From: Comamonadaceae bacterium
GTDB lineage: Bacteria > Pseudomonadota > Gammaproteobacteria > Burkholderiales > Burkholderiaceae_C
NCBI GenBank assembly: GCA_947479935.1
Contig: CANKBG010000016.1
Coordinates: 1-55,402, forward strand
DNA: 55,402 bases
Direction: 5' to 3'
The notes beneath the pieces are model-generated. The model ran no database searches. It was not told the origin of the DNA and was given only the letters and a program-made list of their open reading frames with translations. A program made the position numbers and the translations under genes. Below are positions 1 through 7,581 of this stretch, piece by piece. The stretch's first letter is position 1; each line of letters begins with the position of its first letter.

Positions 1-101
1 TCACGGACAACCAAACGCTGGCCTAGCCCGTCCACCCACTGACCTTGAATTAAATTTTGCAAGGTTGGAAGATTAGCGCATGCACTCTGAGACTCTGGCA
101 T
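1..101 (-). CDS. Aldehyde dehydrogenase, N-terminal fragment (cut by window edge)
   Basis: Reading leftward from an ATG at 101-99 gives 33 codons that run off the window without a stop. The peptide contains NLIQGQWVDG followed by a short basic/hydrophobic stretch, which resembles the N-terminal strand of NAD(P)-dependent aldehyde dehydrogenases (the 'GGxWVDG' opening). The start overlaps the stop of the upstream cupin gene as TGATG, so the two are probably translationally coupled and belong to the same minus-strand operon as the Liv-type transporter. Only the first 7 percent or so of a typical 480-residue enzyme is visible, so substrate and completeness cannot be judged. The family call is inference from a short motif. 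Confidence 0.5.
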   Translation of the reverse strand, partial: MPESQSACANLPTLQNLIQGQWVDGLGQRLVVR

Positions 102-484
102 CAACGTACCTCTCCATCATGCGTCGGTGTGGTGATAACTAAAAAAACCAGACCATTCGTTCCCGTATTGGCAAAACTATGGCGAACTCCTGGGGGCACA
201 TAGACGTAGTCATGTGGGCGCATGAGGTGTTTTTGATCGTCTGTTGTCAAAACCCCTTCGCCTTCCAATACATAGTAAACCTGCTCTTGTATTTGATGAA
301 CATGTTCTTCAACAAATGCAGCCGGTGCATATCTTGAAATTCGAAAATCAATTTTTTCTGTGCCAACGTTGTCGGGGCCAACCAGCGCTTTAGACAACGC
401 ACCTCCAAAATGACCAGGGAATTGCTGCCAAGGAATGTTGGCCATCTTTTCAACCAATGCAACCGATTTTTGGGAGTTATTCAT
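101..484 (-). CDS. Single-domain cupin protein
   Basis: 127 residues forming one cupin_2 barrel. The first cupin motif is visible as His61-x-His63 with Glu67 nearby, and the second as the PPGVRHSF segment with His102, giving a plausible 2-His/1-Glu plus His metal site. There is no signal peptide, so it should be cytosolic. Small cupins of this type are often found beside catabolic dehydrogenases as isomerases, dioxygenases or ligand-binding proteins. The neighbours are a Liv-type ABC transporter upstream and an aldehyde dehydrogenase overlapping its 3' end. Specific activity is not recognisable. Confidence is high for the fold and low for any reaction. Confidence 0.8.
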   Translation of the reverse strand: MNNSQKSVALVEKMANIPWQQFPGHFGGALSKALVGPDNVGTEKIDFRISRYAPAAFVEEHVHQIQEQVYYVLEGEGVLTTDDQKHLMRPHDYVYVPPGVRHSFANTGTNGLVFLVITTPTHDGEVR

Positions 485-531
485 AAGATACTTTCAAAGA
501 TAGTTATTTAAATTGGAATTTAGCAATGGCA

Positions 532-3066
532 TCAAAGCCACAAGATTTTCTTGCGATAAGTCAAATCATTGAGCAAAGGCTCCGAGGGGCCTTCATGAAA
601 TACTTGACCCCGCTCCAGTGCATACACACGATCTGCCAAAGCCAGAACCAAATCAAGATTGTGTTCAACAATCACGATTGAAATATGTTGTCGCAATAAG
701 TCAAAGACGGTAAATAATTCCTGAACCACTGAAGGCGCCAAGCCTTCGAAGGGCTCATCCAATAAAAGTAATTTGACATTGCCGGAAAGTGCGCGCGCAA
801 CGGCAACCATTTGCTGCTCACCGCCCGACAAATAATCAGCAGCCACGTCCATCCGAGCCCGCAAGCGAGGAAAATATTGAAGAATTGTTTCTTCATTCCA
901 AACAACACCATCTTGGCCGTCGGTCGATCGCGCCAAGCGACCCAAACTCAGGTTTTCTGAAACCGTCATGCCTGCAAATAAACCCCGACCTTGGGGCACA
1001 TAGCCAATTCCCATGCGCGCAATGTCAGGCGCAGACATGCCTGCAATATTTCGGCCCGCATATTGAATAACGCCACTTTTTGGGGGTAATAAACCGACAA
1101 GTGATTTAAGCAATGTTGACTTTCCAGCACCATTACGACCCAATAAGGCCACAATTTCACCCTCATGGACCCTCAGGCTGGCATCGTTCAATATGTGACT
1201 TTTTCCGTAGAAAGCATTCACGCCCTCAAAGTTAAGCAGCAAGGGACGGCTCGTCGAAGAGGCAACGGAGCGTCCAGTGACCTCAGGCGTACCCTTCCCG
1301 GTATAGATCTCTTGAACACGTTGATCCTGTCTCACCTCTTCAGGTGAACCACTCATCAGCACTTCACCTTGATTCATCACAGTCACACGGTGCGAAAAAG
1401 CCAAAACGCGATCAATGTCATGTTCCACAATGAGGACGGGGATGTTACTTGCAATGGTGGTTACTAAATTGGAAACTCTTTCCCTTTCCGCTGCAGCCAG
1501 ACCCGCTAGGGGTTCATCCATCAGAAGTACTTGAGGTTTTGAACCCAAAGCAATGCCCATGTCGACCAGCCGCTGCCCTCCATACGAAAGTTCAGCACCC
1601 TCTACTTGTTCCATCCCTTCAAGACCCAGAAATTTCATTAACTCTTTGGTTTCAGCATGAATGACTGGATAGTGGTCAATGTCGTGCCAGAAGTTGAACC
1701 TTGCTGGATGCGTTGCCTGTAAAGACAGTCGAAGATTTTCGTAAATTGACAAGCCTTTGAATAAATTGGTGATCTGAAACGAACGGGCCAAGCCATGCTG
1801 GCAAATTTGATCAGCACTCAGCCCAGAAACTGACCGTCCATGCAATGTCACCTTGCCTGTGTCTGTTTGGAATAAACCGGAAACAAGATTAAATGTGGTT
1901 GTTTTTCCTGCCCCATTGGGTCCAATCAACGCATGTATTTGTCCGGCCTCGACAACAATTGAAGTGTCAGAAACCGCCTGAATACCGCCGAATTTTTTAC
2001 TGATATTTCGAGCTTCCAAGACGGCGCCATGATGAGCTTTCGGTCTTAAAAATTCAGGTAAAGATAAGCCTTCATATATCTTCCGTTTACTCATTGCAGC
2101 GCTGTCTTCGGCAGGAGGCCGCCATCTACGTTTTATTTGCCCCCAAATACCCACCAGACCAGTGGGTGAAAAAATGATGAAACCTACAAAAATTAAACCA
2201 AACCACAGCAACCAATTGTCTGTATAAATTGAGAAAAGTTCACGGAAAAGTAAAAAAAACAAAGCACCAAGAGCTGGGCCCAAAAAACTTCGCATCCCTC
2301 CAATTACCACCATTGCCAGCAACTCTCCAGAAAATGCAACCGTCGTAGATTCCGCTGCAGCAAGCCTATGCAGCAGCACCATCATGGCACCCGACAAAGC
2401 AGTGATAGATGCTGAGATGACAAATATCAACAACTTGTATCTGTCGATGGCATAGCCTTGAAACGTAGCTCGCTGTTCATTTTCTCGAATGGCAACGAGG
2501 GCATGACCAAAAGGTGACCGCACGATGCGCAACATGAGGTAGACCATCAAAAAGGCAATCACTGAAACAAAAACGTAATAGTTCAGATGCTCATCTAAAT
2601 TGAAGGGTCCGATGCTATGGCGCTCTATGCCACCCAAGCCACCTTCTCCGCCAGTCAGGCTTGTCCAACGAAATGAGATGGCGAAAGTCAGGGCACACAA
2701 AGCCAAGGTCATCAAAGAGAAATAAACACCTTTGCGACGCAAAACCAAAAATCCAATCACAACCGCCAGAACCGCTGTAAAAACCAATGAAAAAATAAGT
2801 GGCAAAAGCGTTTGCCCAATAAACCAGTGCTTTTGCGAGAGCGCCAACGCATAGCCTCCGATACCAAACCAAGCACTGTGCCCAAACGAAACAAGGCCTG
2901 TATAGCCAACCAATAGATTCAAGGCCATGGCCGCCATGGCCAAAATAACAACCACAGTCGCCGCATCTGTTGTGAGGCCAATAGTTTGGAAAGCAATTGG
3001 CAATAGAACCATCCCCAGCGCCGCCATTGATAGGGATTGGTATTTAGAGTTAGACGAAAAAATCAT
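532..3066 (-). CDS. Triple-fusion Liv-type ABC transporter: LivM permease + LivG ATPase + LivF ATPase
   Basis: 844 residues that combine three normally separate subunits. Residues about 1-312 are a LivM-type permease with several hydrophobic helices and the GYTGLVSFGHSAWFG signature region. Residues about 345-590 are a LivG-type ATPase with Walker A GPNGAGKT (382-389), a signature LSYGGQ (493-498) and Walker B ending in DEP (517-519). Residues about 605-844 are a LivF-type ATPase with Walker A GRNGAGKS, the YVPQGRGLF segment, LSGGEQQ and LLLLDEP. The reading frame is unbroken across both junctions. The start overlaps the livH stop by ATGA. It should form the inner-membrane pore half and both ATPases of a branched-chain amino acid or aromatic/organic acid importer. 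Two-part LivM-LivG fusions are common; a three-part fusion is less usual. The substrate is unknown. Confidence 0.92.
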   Translation of the reverse strand: MIFSSNSKYQSLSMAALGMVLLPIAFQTIGLTTDAATVVVILAMAAMALNLLVGYTGLVSFGHSAWFGIGGYALALSQKHWFIGQTLLPLIFSLVFTAVLAVVIGFLVLRRKGVYFSLMTLALCALTFAISFRWTSLTGGEGGLGGIERHSIGPFNLDEHLNYYVFVSVIAFLMVYLMLRIVRSPFGHALVAIRENEQRATFQGYAIDRYKLLIFVISASITALSGAMMVLLHRLAAAESTTVAFSGELLAMVVIGGMRSFLGPALGALFFLLFRELFSIYTDNWLLWFGLIFVGFIIFSPTGLVGIWGQIKRRWRPPAEDSAAMSKRKIYEGLSLPEFLRPKAHHGAVLEARNISKKFGGIQAVSDTSIVVEAGQIHALIGPNGAGKTTTFNLVSGLFQTDTGKVTLHGRSVSGLSADQICQHGLARSFQITNLFKGLSIYENLRLSLQATHPARFNFWHDIDHYPVIHAETKELMKFLGLEGMEQVEGAELSYGGQRLVDMGIALGSKPQVLLMDEPLAGLAAAERERVSNLVTTIASNIPVLIVEHDIDRVLAFSHRVTVMNQGEVLMSGSPEEVRQDQRVQEIYTGKGTPEVTGRSVASSTSRPLLLNFEGVNAFYGKSHILNDASLRVHEGEIVALLGRNGAGKSTLLKSLVGLLPPKSGVIQYAGRNIAGMSAPDIARMGIGYVPQGRGLFAGMTVSENLSLGRLARSTDGQDGVVWNEETILQYFPRLRARMDVAADYLSGGEQQMVAVARALSGNVKLLLLDEPFEGLAPSVVQELFTVFDLLRQHISIVIVEHNLDLVLALADRVYALERGQVFHEGPSEPLLNDLTYRKKILWL

Positions 3067-3938
3067 TCAAAACGCTCGATTCGTTCACCCAGCAAACCAC
3101 GAGGGCGAAACATAAGTACCAAAAACATCAAGATATACATCGACGCTTCGCTGGCAGCTGGTTGAAAATGAATGGTGATGCCACGCACCACGCCTACCAA
3201 TAAGGCCGATAAAACAACCCCCCAAAAGCTTCCTAAGCCACCGATGATGACAACCACAAAGGCTACCGTCATAATTTCAGTGCCCATTGCAGGGTGAACA
3301 GTGGCAATAGGTCCAAATAAGACGCCGCCCAAGGCTGCAGTGGCCACGCCTAAAACCACAATAGCTGTCATGTAGGGCTGAAGTCGAATGCCTAAAACTG
3401 CCACCATGTCGGGGCGCTGAACACCTGCTCTGACAACTCTTCCAAAAGATGTCTTGTGTAAAAGTAGCCAAATGCCACATAAAATTATTGCGACAACTGC
3501 AAGAATGAAAAGTCTGTATTTGGAAAACATCATGTCGCCCAAAAACCAAGAGCCTTTGAATTCTGGGGGCATGATAGAGGACAAAGGTGCCGCCCCCCAA
3601 ACCATCCGAATAAATTGCTCTACGACCATGGCCAAGCCAAAGGTGAGAAGCAAACTCAAAATAGGATCGGCATTGTAAAAACGTCTGAGCAAATAACGCT
3701 CAAATGCGATGCCTAATAGACCGACCAATACGGGGGTGATAAAGATACTGGCGCCAAAACCCAAGTGCTTAATGACCTCGAGGGAGATATATGCCCCTAA
3801 AGCATAAAAAGCTCCATGCGCCAAATTGACAATGCCGCCAACGCTGAAGATCAGTGAAAGACCCAGCGCTAACAGCAAGTAATACCCACCCAAGACTAAG
3901 CCATTGACAACTTGCTCGAGCAAAAAAACAATTTGCAT
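3063..3938 (-). CDS. livH: Liv-type ABC transporter permease LivH
   Basis: 291 residues, strongly hydrophobic with about eight predicted membrane segments. The GGIVNLAHGAFYALGAY region near the N-terminus is characteristic of LivH permeases of the HAAT family. It pairs with the LivM domain of the downstream fusion protein to form the translocation pore. The gene lies 65 nt after the binding-protein gene, with a stem-loop between them, and overlaps the fusion gene by 4 nt (ATGA), so it is translationally coupled to it. The name reflects family, not a proven leucine substrate: in Burkholderiales many such systems import aromatic or dicarboxylic acids. Confidence 0.9.
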   Translation of the reverse strand: MQIVFLLEQVVNGLVLGGYYLLLALGLSLIFSVGGIVNLAHGAFYALGAYISLEVIKHLGFGASIFITPVLVGLLGIAFERYLLRRFYNADPILSLLLTFGLAMVVEQFIRMVWGAAPLSSIMPPEFKGSWFLGDMMFSKYRLFILAVVAIILCGIWLLLHKTSFGRVVRAGVQRPDMVAVLGIRLQPYMTAIVVLGVATAALGGVLFGPIATVHPAMGTEIMTVAFVVVIIGGLGSFWGVVLSALLVGVVRGITIHFQPAASEASMYILMFLVLMFRPRGLLGERIERFE

Positions 3939-3947
3939 TTAAATCCC

Positions 3948-3988
3948 AAAAAACCTGTGCCCATGCCAGCTTTGCAGACATGGGCACA
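3948..3988 (-). terminator. Stem-loop plus T-run between binding-protein and livH genes (attenuator)
   Basis: Arms TGTGCCCATG (3956-3965) and CATGGGCACA (3979-3988) are perfect complements enclosing 13 nt. Read on the minus strand the hairpin is followed by GG and six Ts. It sits between the substrate-binding protein gene and livH, where a partial terminator would let the binding protein be made in excess of the membrane subunits. The structure is seen directly; the attenuator role is inference. Confidence 0.6.
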
Positions 3989-4003
3989 TTCAAACAACTA
4001 CGG

Positions 4004-5275
4004 TTACATCTTGCAGGTGTTTTCAGCCTTGGTGGTCGCCAACAACTCTAAAGATTGATTGGGTGCAGGAACTGCTTCACCAAATAGCAAAAAGTCTTGT
4101 TTATTTTTTGACTGCCCCTTAGCTTTGACAGTGAACGGATAGGCCTCTTGCATCAATTGATGATCCCATGCGCGAAAGTATCCTTTCCTTGATTTAAGGA
4201 TGTCAAACTCAGCACCAGTTTCTAAATAAGCAATTAATTTTTCACTGTCGGTTGACTTGGTCACATTCATTGCTTGAGCCAATATTTTCAAGGTGATGTA
4301 CTCGATCCATGCGTGATTTTCAGGGATTCGGCCAAATCGCTTTTCAAAGTTTGCAACGAAGGTTTTAGATGCGGGGTTTTGCAACTCATGATGCCAAACA
4401 GTAGGCCATATTCCGCCTAAGTTGCCCTCACCTGCTGCCCAGGCGTCTGCGGTGTTCAAGTTAAATCCAACCACAGGATAAGGAAGGCCAAATTCAGAAT
4501 ATTGCTTCACGAAATTGGTCACTTGGTTACCGGCCAAATTAGAGGCAATGAGGTCTGGTTTAGCTTGCCTAATTTTGAGCAAATAAGGACTCATGTCTGT
4601 TGCGTCTGTTGGCACCAGTTCGTCACCAATCAGCGTTCCGCCGTTATCGGTGAAGAATTTTTTTGCAACCTTGGTCAGGTCATGTCCAAATAAATAATCA
4701 GCGGTCAAGCTGAAAATCTTTTTGCCCTTGACGAGGTTGTCCCGGACAAGTGCTTGCCCCACCGCATTCACCATCACTGTGACCGGAATATCCACATGGA
4801 AAGTATAACGGTTGCAGTCCTTGCCTCGTAATACATCAGAACGGGCGCCGATACTGAAAAACAGTTTTTTATTTCTTCCTGCCACTTGTGAAATGGTCAG
4901 CGCAGATGCTGAGGAAATTTCACCCATCAAAACAGAAACATTGTCACGTTCAATCATGCGCTGAGCTTTGGTCGCAGCCACCTGCGGGTTGACCGAATCT
5001 TCCGTCATGACTTCCAATTTACGACCCATGACACCACCGCTAGCATTGATTTCGTCAGCTGCCATCTTGATGCCCTGAGCAGCATATTCACCCAATGCAC
5101 CTAAAAATCCGGTCATGGGCGTGAGATGTCCGATTTTGATAGGGCCTGCGCCTTGCGCCCACAAAGGCATTGACAAGGTGGCTGCACCGCCCATTGCCAA
5201 GCCCGTGGAAAGTAGCCGCCTGCGGCTGGAAGATTCAACAGGTTTAGAGGAATCTGATTTATCGAAAATATTCAT
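4004..5275 (-). CDS. Liv-type ABC transporter substrate-binding protein (Peripla_BP_6)
   Basis: 423 residues. The N-terminus has a twin-arginine-like signal, SSRRRLLSTG, followed by a hydrophobic stretch ending at an ALA-type site (PLWAQG), so it is predicted to be periplasmic. The mature part opens with IKIGHLTPMTGFLGALGEYAAQG, typical of type-I periplasmic binding proteins of the LivK/UrtA/AmiC group. An AGGAGA ribosome-binding site lies 6 nt before the ATG. It is the first gene of a minus-strand operon with livH, the livMGF fusion, a cupin and an aldehyde dehydrogenase, and is divergent from soxX. The ligand cannot be read from sequence. Confidence 0.9.
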   Translation of the reverse strand: MNIFDKSDSSKPVESSSRRRLLSTGLAMGGAATLSMPLWAQGAGPIKIGHLTPMTGFLGALGEYAAQGIKMAADEINASGGVMGRKLEVMTEDSVNPQVAATKAQRMIERDNVSVLMGEISSASALTISQVAGRNKKLFFSIGARSDVLRGKDCNRYTFHVDIPVTVMVNAVGQALVRDNLVKGKKIFSLTADYLFGHDLTKVAKKFFTDNGGTLIGDELVPTDATDMSPYLLKIRQAKPDLIASNLAGNQVTNFVKQYSEFGLPYPVVGFNLNTADAWAAGEGNLGGIWPTVWHHELQNPASKTFVANFEKRFGRIPENHAWIEYITLKILAQAMNVTKSTDSEKLIAYLETGAEFDILKSRKGYFRAWDHQLMQEAYPFTVKAKGQSKNKQDFLLFGEAVPAPNQSLELLATTKAENTCKM

Positions 5276-5320
5276 GAATGTCTCCTATTTTTGCAATATC
5301 TAGCCTAGTCCCAAGTACCA

Positions 5321-5349
5321 ATATTAGAGTGCTTTAATTGATTTGAAAA
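5321..5349 (-). promoter_or_regulatory. Possible sigma-70 promoter for the first Liv operon
   Basis: On the minus strand TTTTCA (5349-5344) and TAATAT (5326-5321) are separated by 17 nt. Each matches 4 of 6 consensus positions, and the pair lies about 46 nt upstream of the binding-protein start. Weak evidence: a match of this quality can arise by chance in AT-rich intergenic DNA. Confidence 0.3.
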
Positions 5350-5490
5350 GTAGTGTTTATCCCATCTTGCTGGTCATTCAACCAAACGTGCCTGTTTTGT
5401 AGGCTTCAATGAGAAAAATTCACCAAGGAAAAAACCTTTAGGGACATCCCACTCAAGTTCATGCTGTGAAGCCTTCTCACCGAGCTGAGG

Positions 5491-5511
5491 CTAGTTTTGA
5501 ATTCAAACTAG
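5491..5511. promoter_or_regulatory. Inverted repeat upstream of soxX
   Basis: CTAGTTT and AAACTAG arms flank a 7-nt centre containing an EcoRI-like GAATTC. The repeat lies 37 nt before the likely soxX start, inside the divergent spacer between soxX and the Liv operon. Position and symmetry suit a repressor operator, for example an ArsR-type SoxR, but no regulator gene is next to it. The remaining 5276-5532 spacer shows no gene. Confidence 0.35.
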
Positions 5512-5547
5512 AGGCACATCGAGCAAAAATTTGTGGGCAATGTCACA

Positions 5548-5928
5548 ATGCTGCTCATGAAATGGATTCATATCATTGCGATCAGCCTTTGCTTTCCTGT
5601 TTTATCCTTCGCTCAAAACATGGCGCCAAAGTCTGTCGGCTTTGAAATCATGACCAATCGACAAACTGGCAACTGCATGGCTTGCCATGATTTGCCAGGC
5701 GTCTCGGGCCTGGCCAGCAATTTTGCCCCACCCCTGCAAGGCGTGGCCACCAAATGGAACGCTATAGAACTGACACAATGGGTGACTGATGCTCGAAAAA
5801 TAAATCCCAATACCCTGATGCCGCCTTTTGGTACGACACAAGGACTGACTAAAGTCATTTCAGATCGGGCTGTTTTGTCACCAGGCGAAATTTTACAAGT
5901 TGTAGAGACCCTGATTTCATGGCGATGA
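5548..5928 (+). CDS. soxX: Sulfur-oxidation c-type cytochrome SoxX
   Basis: 126 residues from the chosen ATG; a GTG 15 nt earlier and an ATG 9 nt later are also in frame. The N-terminus MKWIHIIAISLCFPVLSFAQ is a Sec signal peptide. One haem c motif, CMACH (43-47), and a candidate axial Met in NPNTLMPPFG (Met91) match monohaem SoxX. SoxX pairs with SoxA to form the SoxXA complex that attaches thiosulfate to the SoxY cysteine in the periplasm. The gene starts a tight soxX-soxY-soxZ-soxA set, and its stop overlaps the soxY start. No soxB, soxCD or soxV is present in the window. Confidence 0.85.
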   Translation: MLLMKWIHIIAISLCFPVLSFAQNMAPKSVGFEIMTNRQTGNCMACHDLPGVSGLASNFAPPLQGVATKWNAIELTQWVTDARKINPNTLMPPFGTTQGLTKVISDRAVLSPGEILQVVETLISWR

Positions 5929-6371
5929 AAAGACCGATCCCGTTATGGCTTGCTCAAAGTCAGCACAACCCAGAACGTCGCAAGAACATTGCATGGACAC
6001 TAGGTTCCGTGCTGTGGTCTGGTTCTTTTAGCGCGGCATCTTCCAACCTGAGTCAATTGTCTTCAGAAGGCATTGAGTTACTTTTCCCAAGGCTTGCCGA
6101 CACAGGCAATGCCGTACCCTTGCAAGCCCACATTACGGCCCCCTCTGGTCTTCACCTGACTCAATTGAAAGTGATGCTGCCAGAAAATCCCAACCCTCTG
6201 GCGCTTCAATTGAAAATTTTGAGTCAGCCCCGCCAATATCAATTCAGTACACGACTGAGACTTGCAGCCAGTCAATCAGTTTGGGTGGTAGCAACTTTTA
6301 GCGATGGAAGCGAGCGCGCCAACAGCGCGCCCACCATCATTACATCGACCGCCTGTTTAGACGAATCCTAA
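5919..6371 (+). CDS. soxY: SoxY-like sulfur carrier with atypical C-terminus
   Basis: 150 residues (148 if the ATG at 5925, which overlaps soxX by ATGA, is used). An N-terminal basic PERRKNIAW stretch followed by a hydrophobic segment looks like a Tat-type export signal, as known for SoxY. The body fits the SoxY immunoglobulin-like domain, and SoxZ follows directly. Canonical SoxY ends in GGCGG, with the sulfur-carrying cysteine third from the end. Here the end is ITSTACLDES: one cysteine (Cys146) is retained, but the glycine swinging arm is replaced and four residues follow it. This may be a diverged carrier with altered chemistry or a degenerating gene. Family assignment rests on context plus weak sequence resemblance. 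Confidence 0.7.
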   Translation: MAMKRPIPLWLAQSQHNPERRKNIAWTLGSVLWSGSFSAASSNLSQLSSEGIELLFPRLADTGNAVPLQAHITAPSGLHLTQLKVMLPENPNPLALQLKILSQPRQYQFSTRLRLAASQSVWVVATFSDGSERANSAPTIITSTACLDES

Positions 6372-6377
6372 TAACTA

Positions 6378-6707
6378 ATGAGACCCCCCGTTCTGACTAG
6401 ATTAGCCTTCATGGGCGCTATCAAACCTGGTGCCACGGTGGAAGCGCGCTGGTCTGCATCGCACCCCATGGACTCTGGCTTTAGAGTCGATGATTCTGGA
6501 ATACGCATCCCTCGCAACATCATTCACAGCGTTAGAGTTTTACTGAATGACCAGCTTATTTTGGAGGTCGATCTTGGAACGGCCATGACCTCGCCTGTCT
6601 ATTTGGCTTTTCCATTGGTGGTACCCGCTCAAGGCGGGATAGTGAAAGTTATATGGAAAGACGATGCGGGCCTCATGGGCGAATCTCAGCAGCGCTTGGT
6701 GCTTTAA
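6378..6707 (+). CDS. soxZ: Thiosulfate-oxidation carrier chaperone SoxZ
   Basis: 109 residues, the usual SoxZ size. The segments IPRNIIHSVRVLLNDQLIL and GGIVKVIWKDDAGLMGES match the conserved SoxZ beta-sandwich that binds SoxY to make the SoxYZ carrier. There is no signal peptide, which agrees with SoxZ being co-exported with SoxY. The start lies 6 nt after the soxY stop, and soxA follows within 5 nt, so it is part of one transcript. Confidence 0.85.
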   Translation: MRPPVLTRLAFMGAIKPGATVEARWSASHPMDSGFRVDDSGIRIPRNIIHSVRVLLNDQLILEVDLGTAMTSPVYLAFPLVVPAQGGIVKVIWKDDAGLMGESQQRLVL

Positions 6708-6711
6708 GGCT

Positions 6712-7542
6712 ATGGGTTTTAATTGCTTCTCTGGCTTGAATCAATTGGCCGCTCCTGCACATGGAAGCTGGGTATTTTTTGTTGCGCTTAGCTTGACTCT
6801 GAATGTCTTTGCACAAACACCCAAGCAAACCAACTTGCCTGTAGGCCTACAAAGTGGCAATGCATTTTTAAGTTCTGAAATGCAAAATCTTCAGAAAGAT
6901 GCTAGTGCTAATCCAGTCAGCTTGTGGCTAGAGCAGGGGAAAAATATTTGGGGCACTGCAAACCAGCGCTCTGATTGTTTTCAATGTCATGGTGATGTTC
7001 AAAGCATGAAGGGTTCTGCAACCCAATTTCCCAAGTGGTCAACAAACTTGCAAAAATTGATCAACTTGGAAGATCAAATTTTGATTTGTTCTGAAAGAAC
7101 TTCTCGGCCCTTGAAAGGTCTTGAAAATGCCGAGGTGTTGTCTTTGAGTGCTTTACTTCACCAAGCCAGTCAAGGCTTGCCCTTTGCAGTTGCCCCAAGC
7201 CCAAACAATCAAAAACAATGGCAAGCAGAATTAAGCGCTGGTGGCACAATGTTTACAACGCGAATGGGTCGAATGAACTTGGCTTGCACCCACTGCCACG
7301 ATCAGCAAATTGGCAAACAAATGCGGGCCGATGTGATATCACCCGGTCACCCCACAGGCTTCCCTATTTTTAAAATGAGTTGGCAAGGCATGGGTTCCTT
7401 AGACAGGCGCCTGCGCGCATGTTTTTCGGGCGTGCAAGCGGAAGTACCCAAGCCTGGTAGTGCCGAGCTGCGTCAGCTTGAATTATTTTTGAAAATTCGA
7501 TCGCAAGAACTGCCCATTGACGGGCCGTCCTTGCGACGCTGA
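6712..7542 (+). CDS. soxA: Dihaem sulfur-oxidation cytochrome SoxA
   Basis: 276 residues from the ATG 5 nt after the soxZ stop; a longer in-frame start at 6664 would overlap soxZ and spoil the signal peptide. A hydrophobic leader ends at NVFAQ. Two haem c motifs are present: CFQCH (89-93) and CTHCH (192-196). The C-terminal RLRACFSGVQAE segment holds Cys237 in the position of the active-site cysteine of SoxA. The enzyme would act in the periplasm with SoxX to conjugate thiosulfate to SoxY. It ends the sox set; the next gene is convergent. Without soxB the bound sulfonate could not be hydrolysed by products of this locus alone. Confidence 0.88.
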   Translation: MGFNCFSGLNQLAAPAHGSWVFFVALSLTLNVFAQTPKQTNLPVGLQSGNAFLSSEMQNLQKDASANPVSLWLEQGKNIWGTANQRSDCFQCHGDVQSMKGSATQFPKWSTNLQKLINLEDQILICSERTSRPLKGLENAEVLSLSALLHQASQGLPFAVAPSPNNQKQWQAELSAGGTMFTTRMGRMNLACTHCHDQQIGKQMRADVISPGHPTGFPIFKMSWQGMGSLDRRLRACFSGVQAEVPKPGSAELRQLELFLKIRSQELPIDGPSLRR

Positions 7543-7581
7543 AACTGTCTACCTGAAATTGGCAGCCTCAATTTTCAACGT

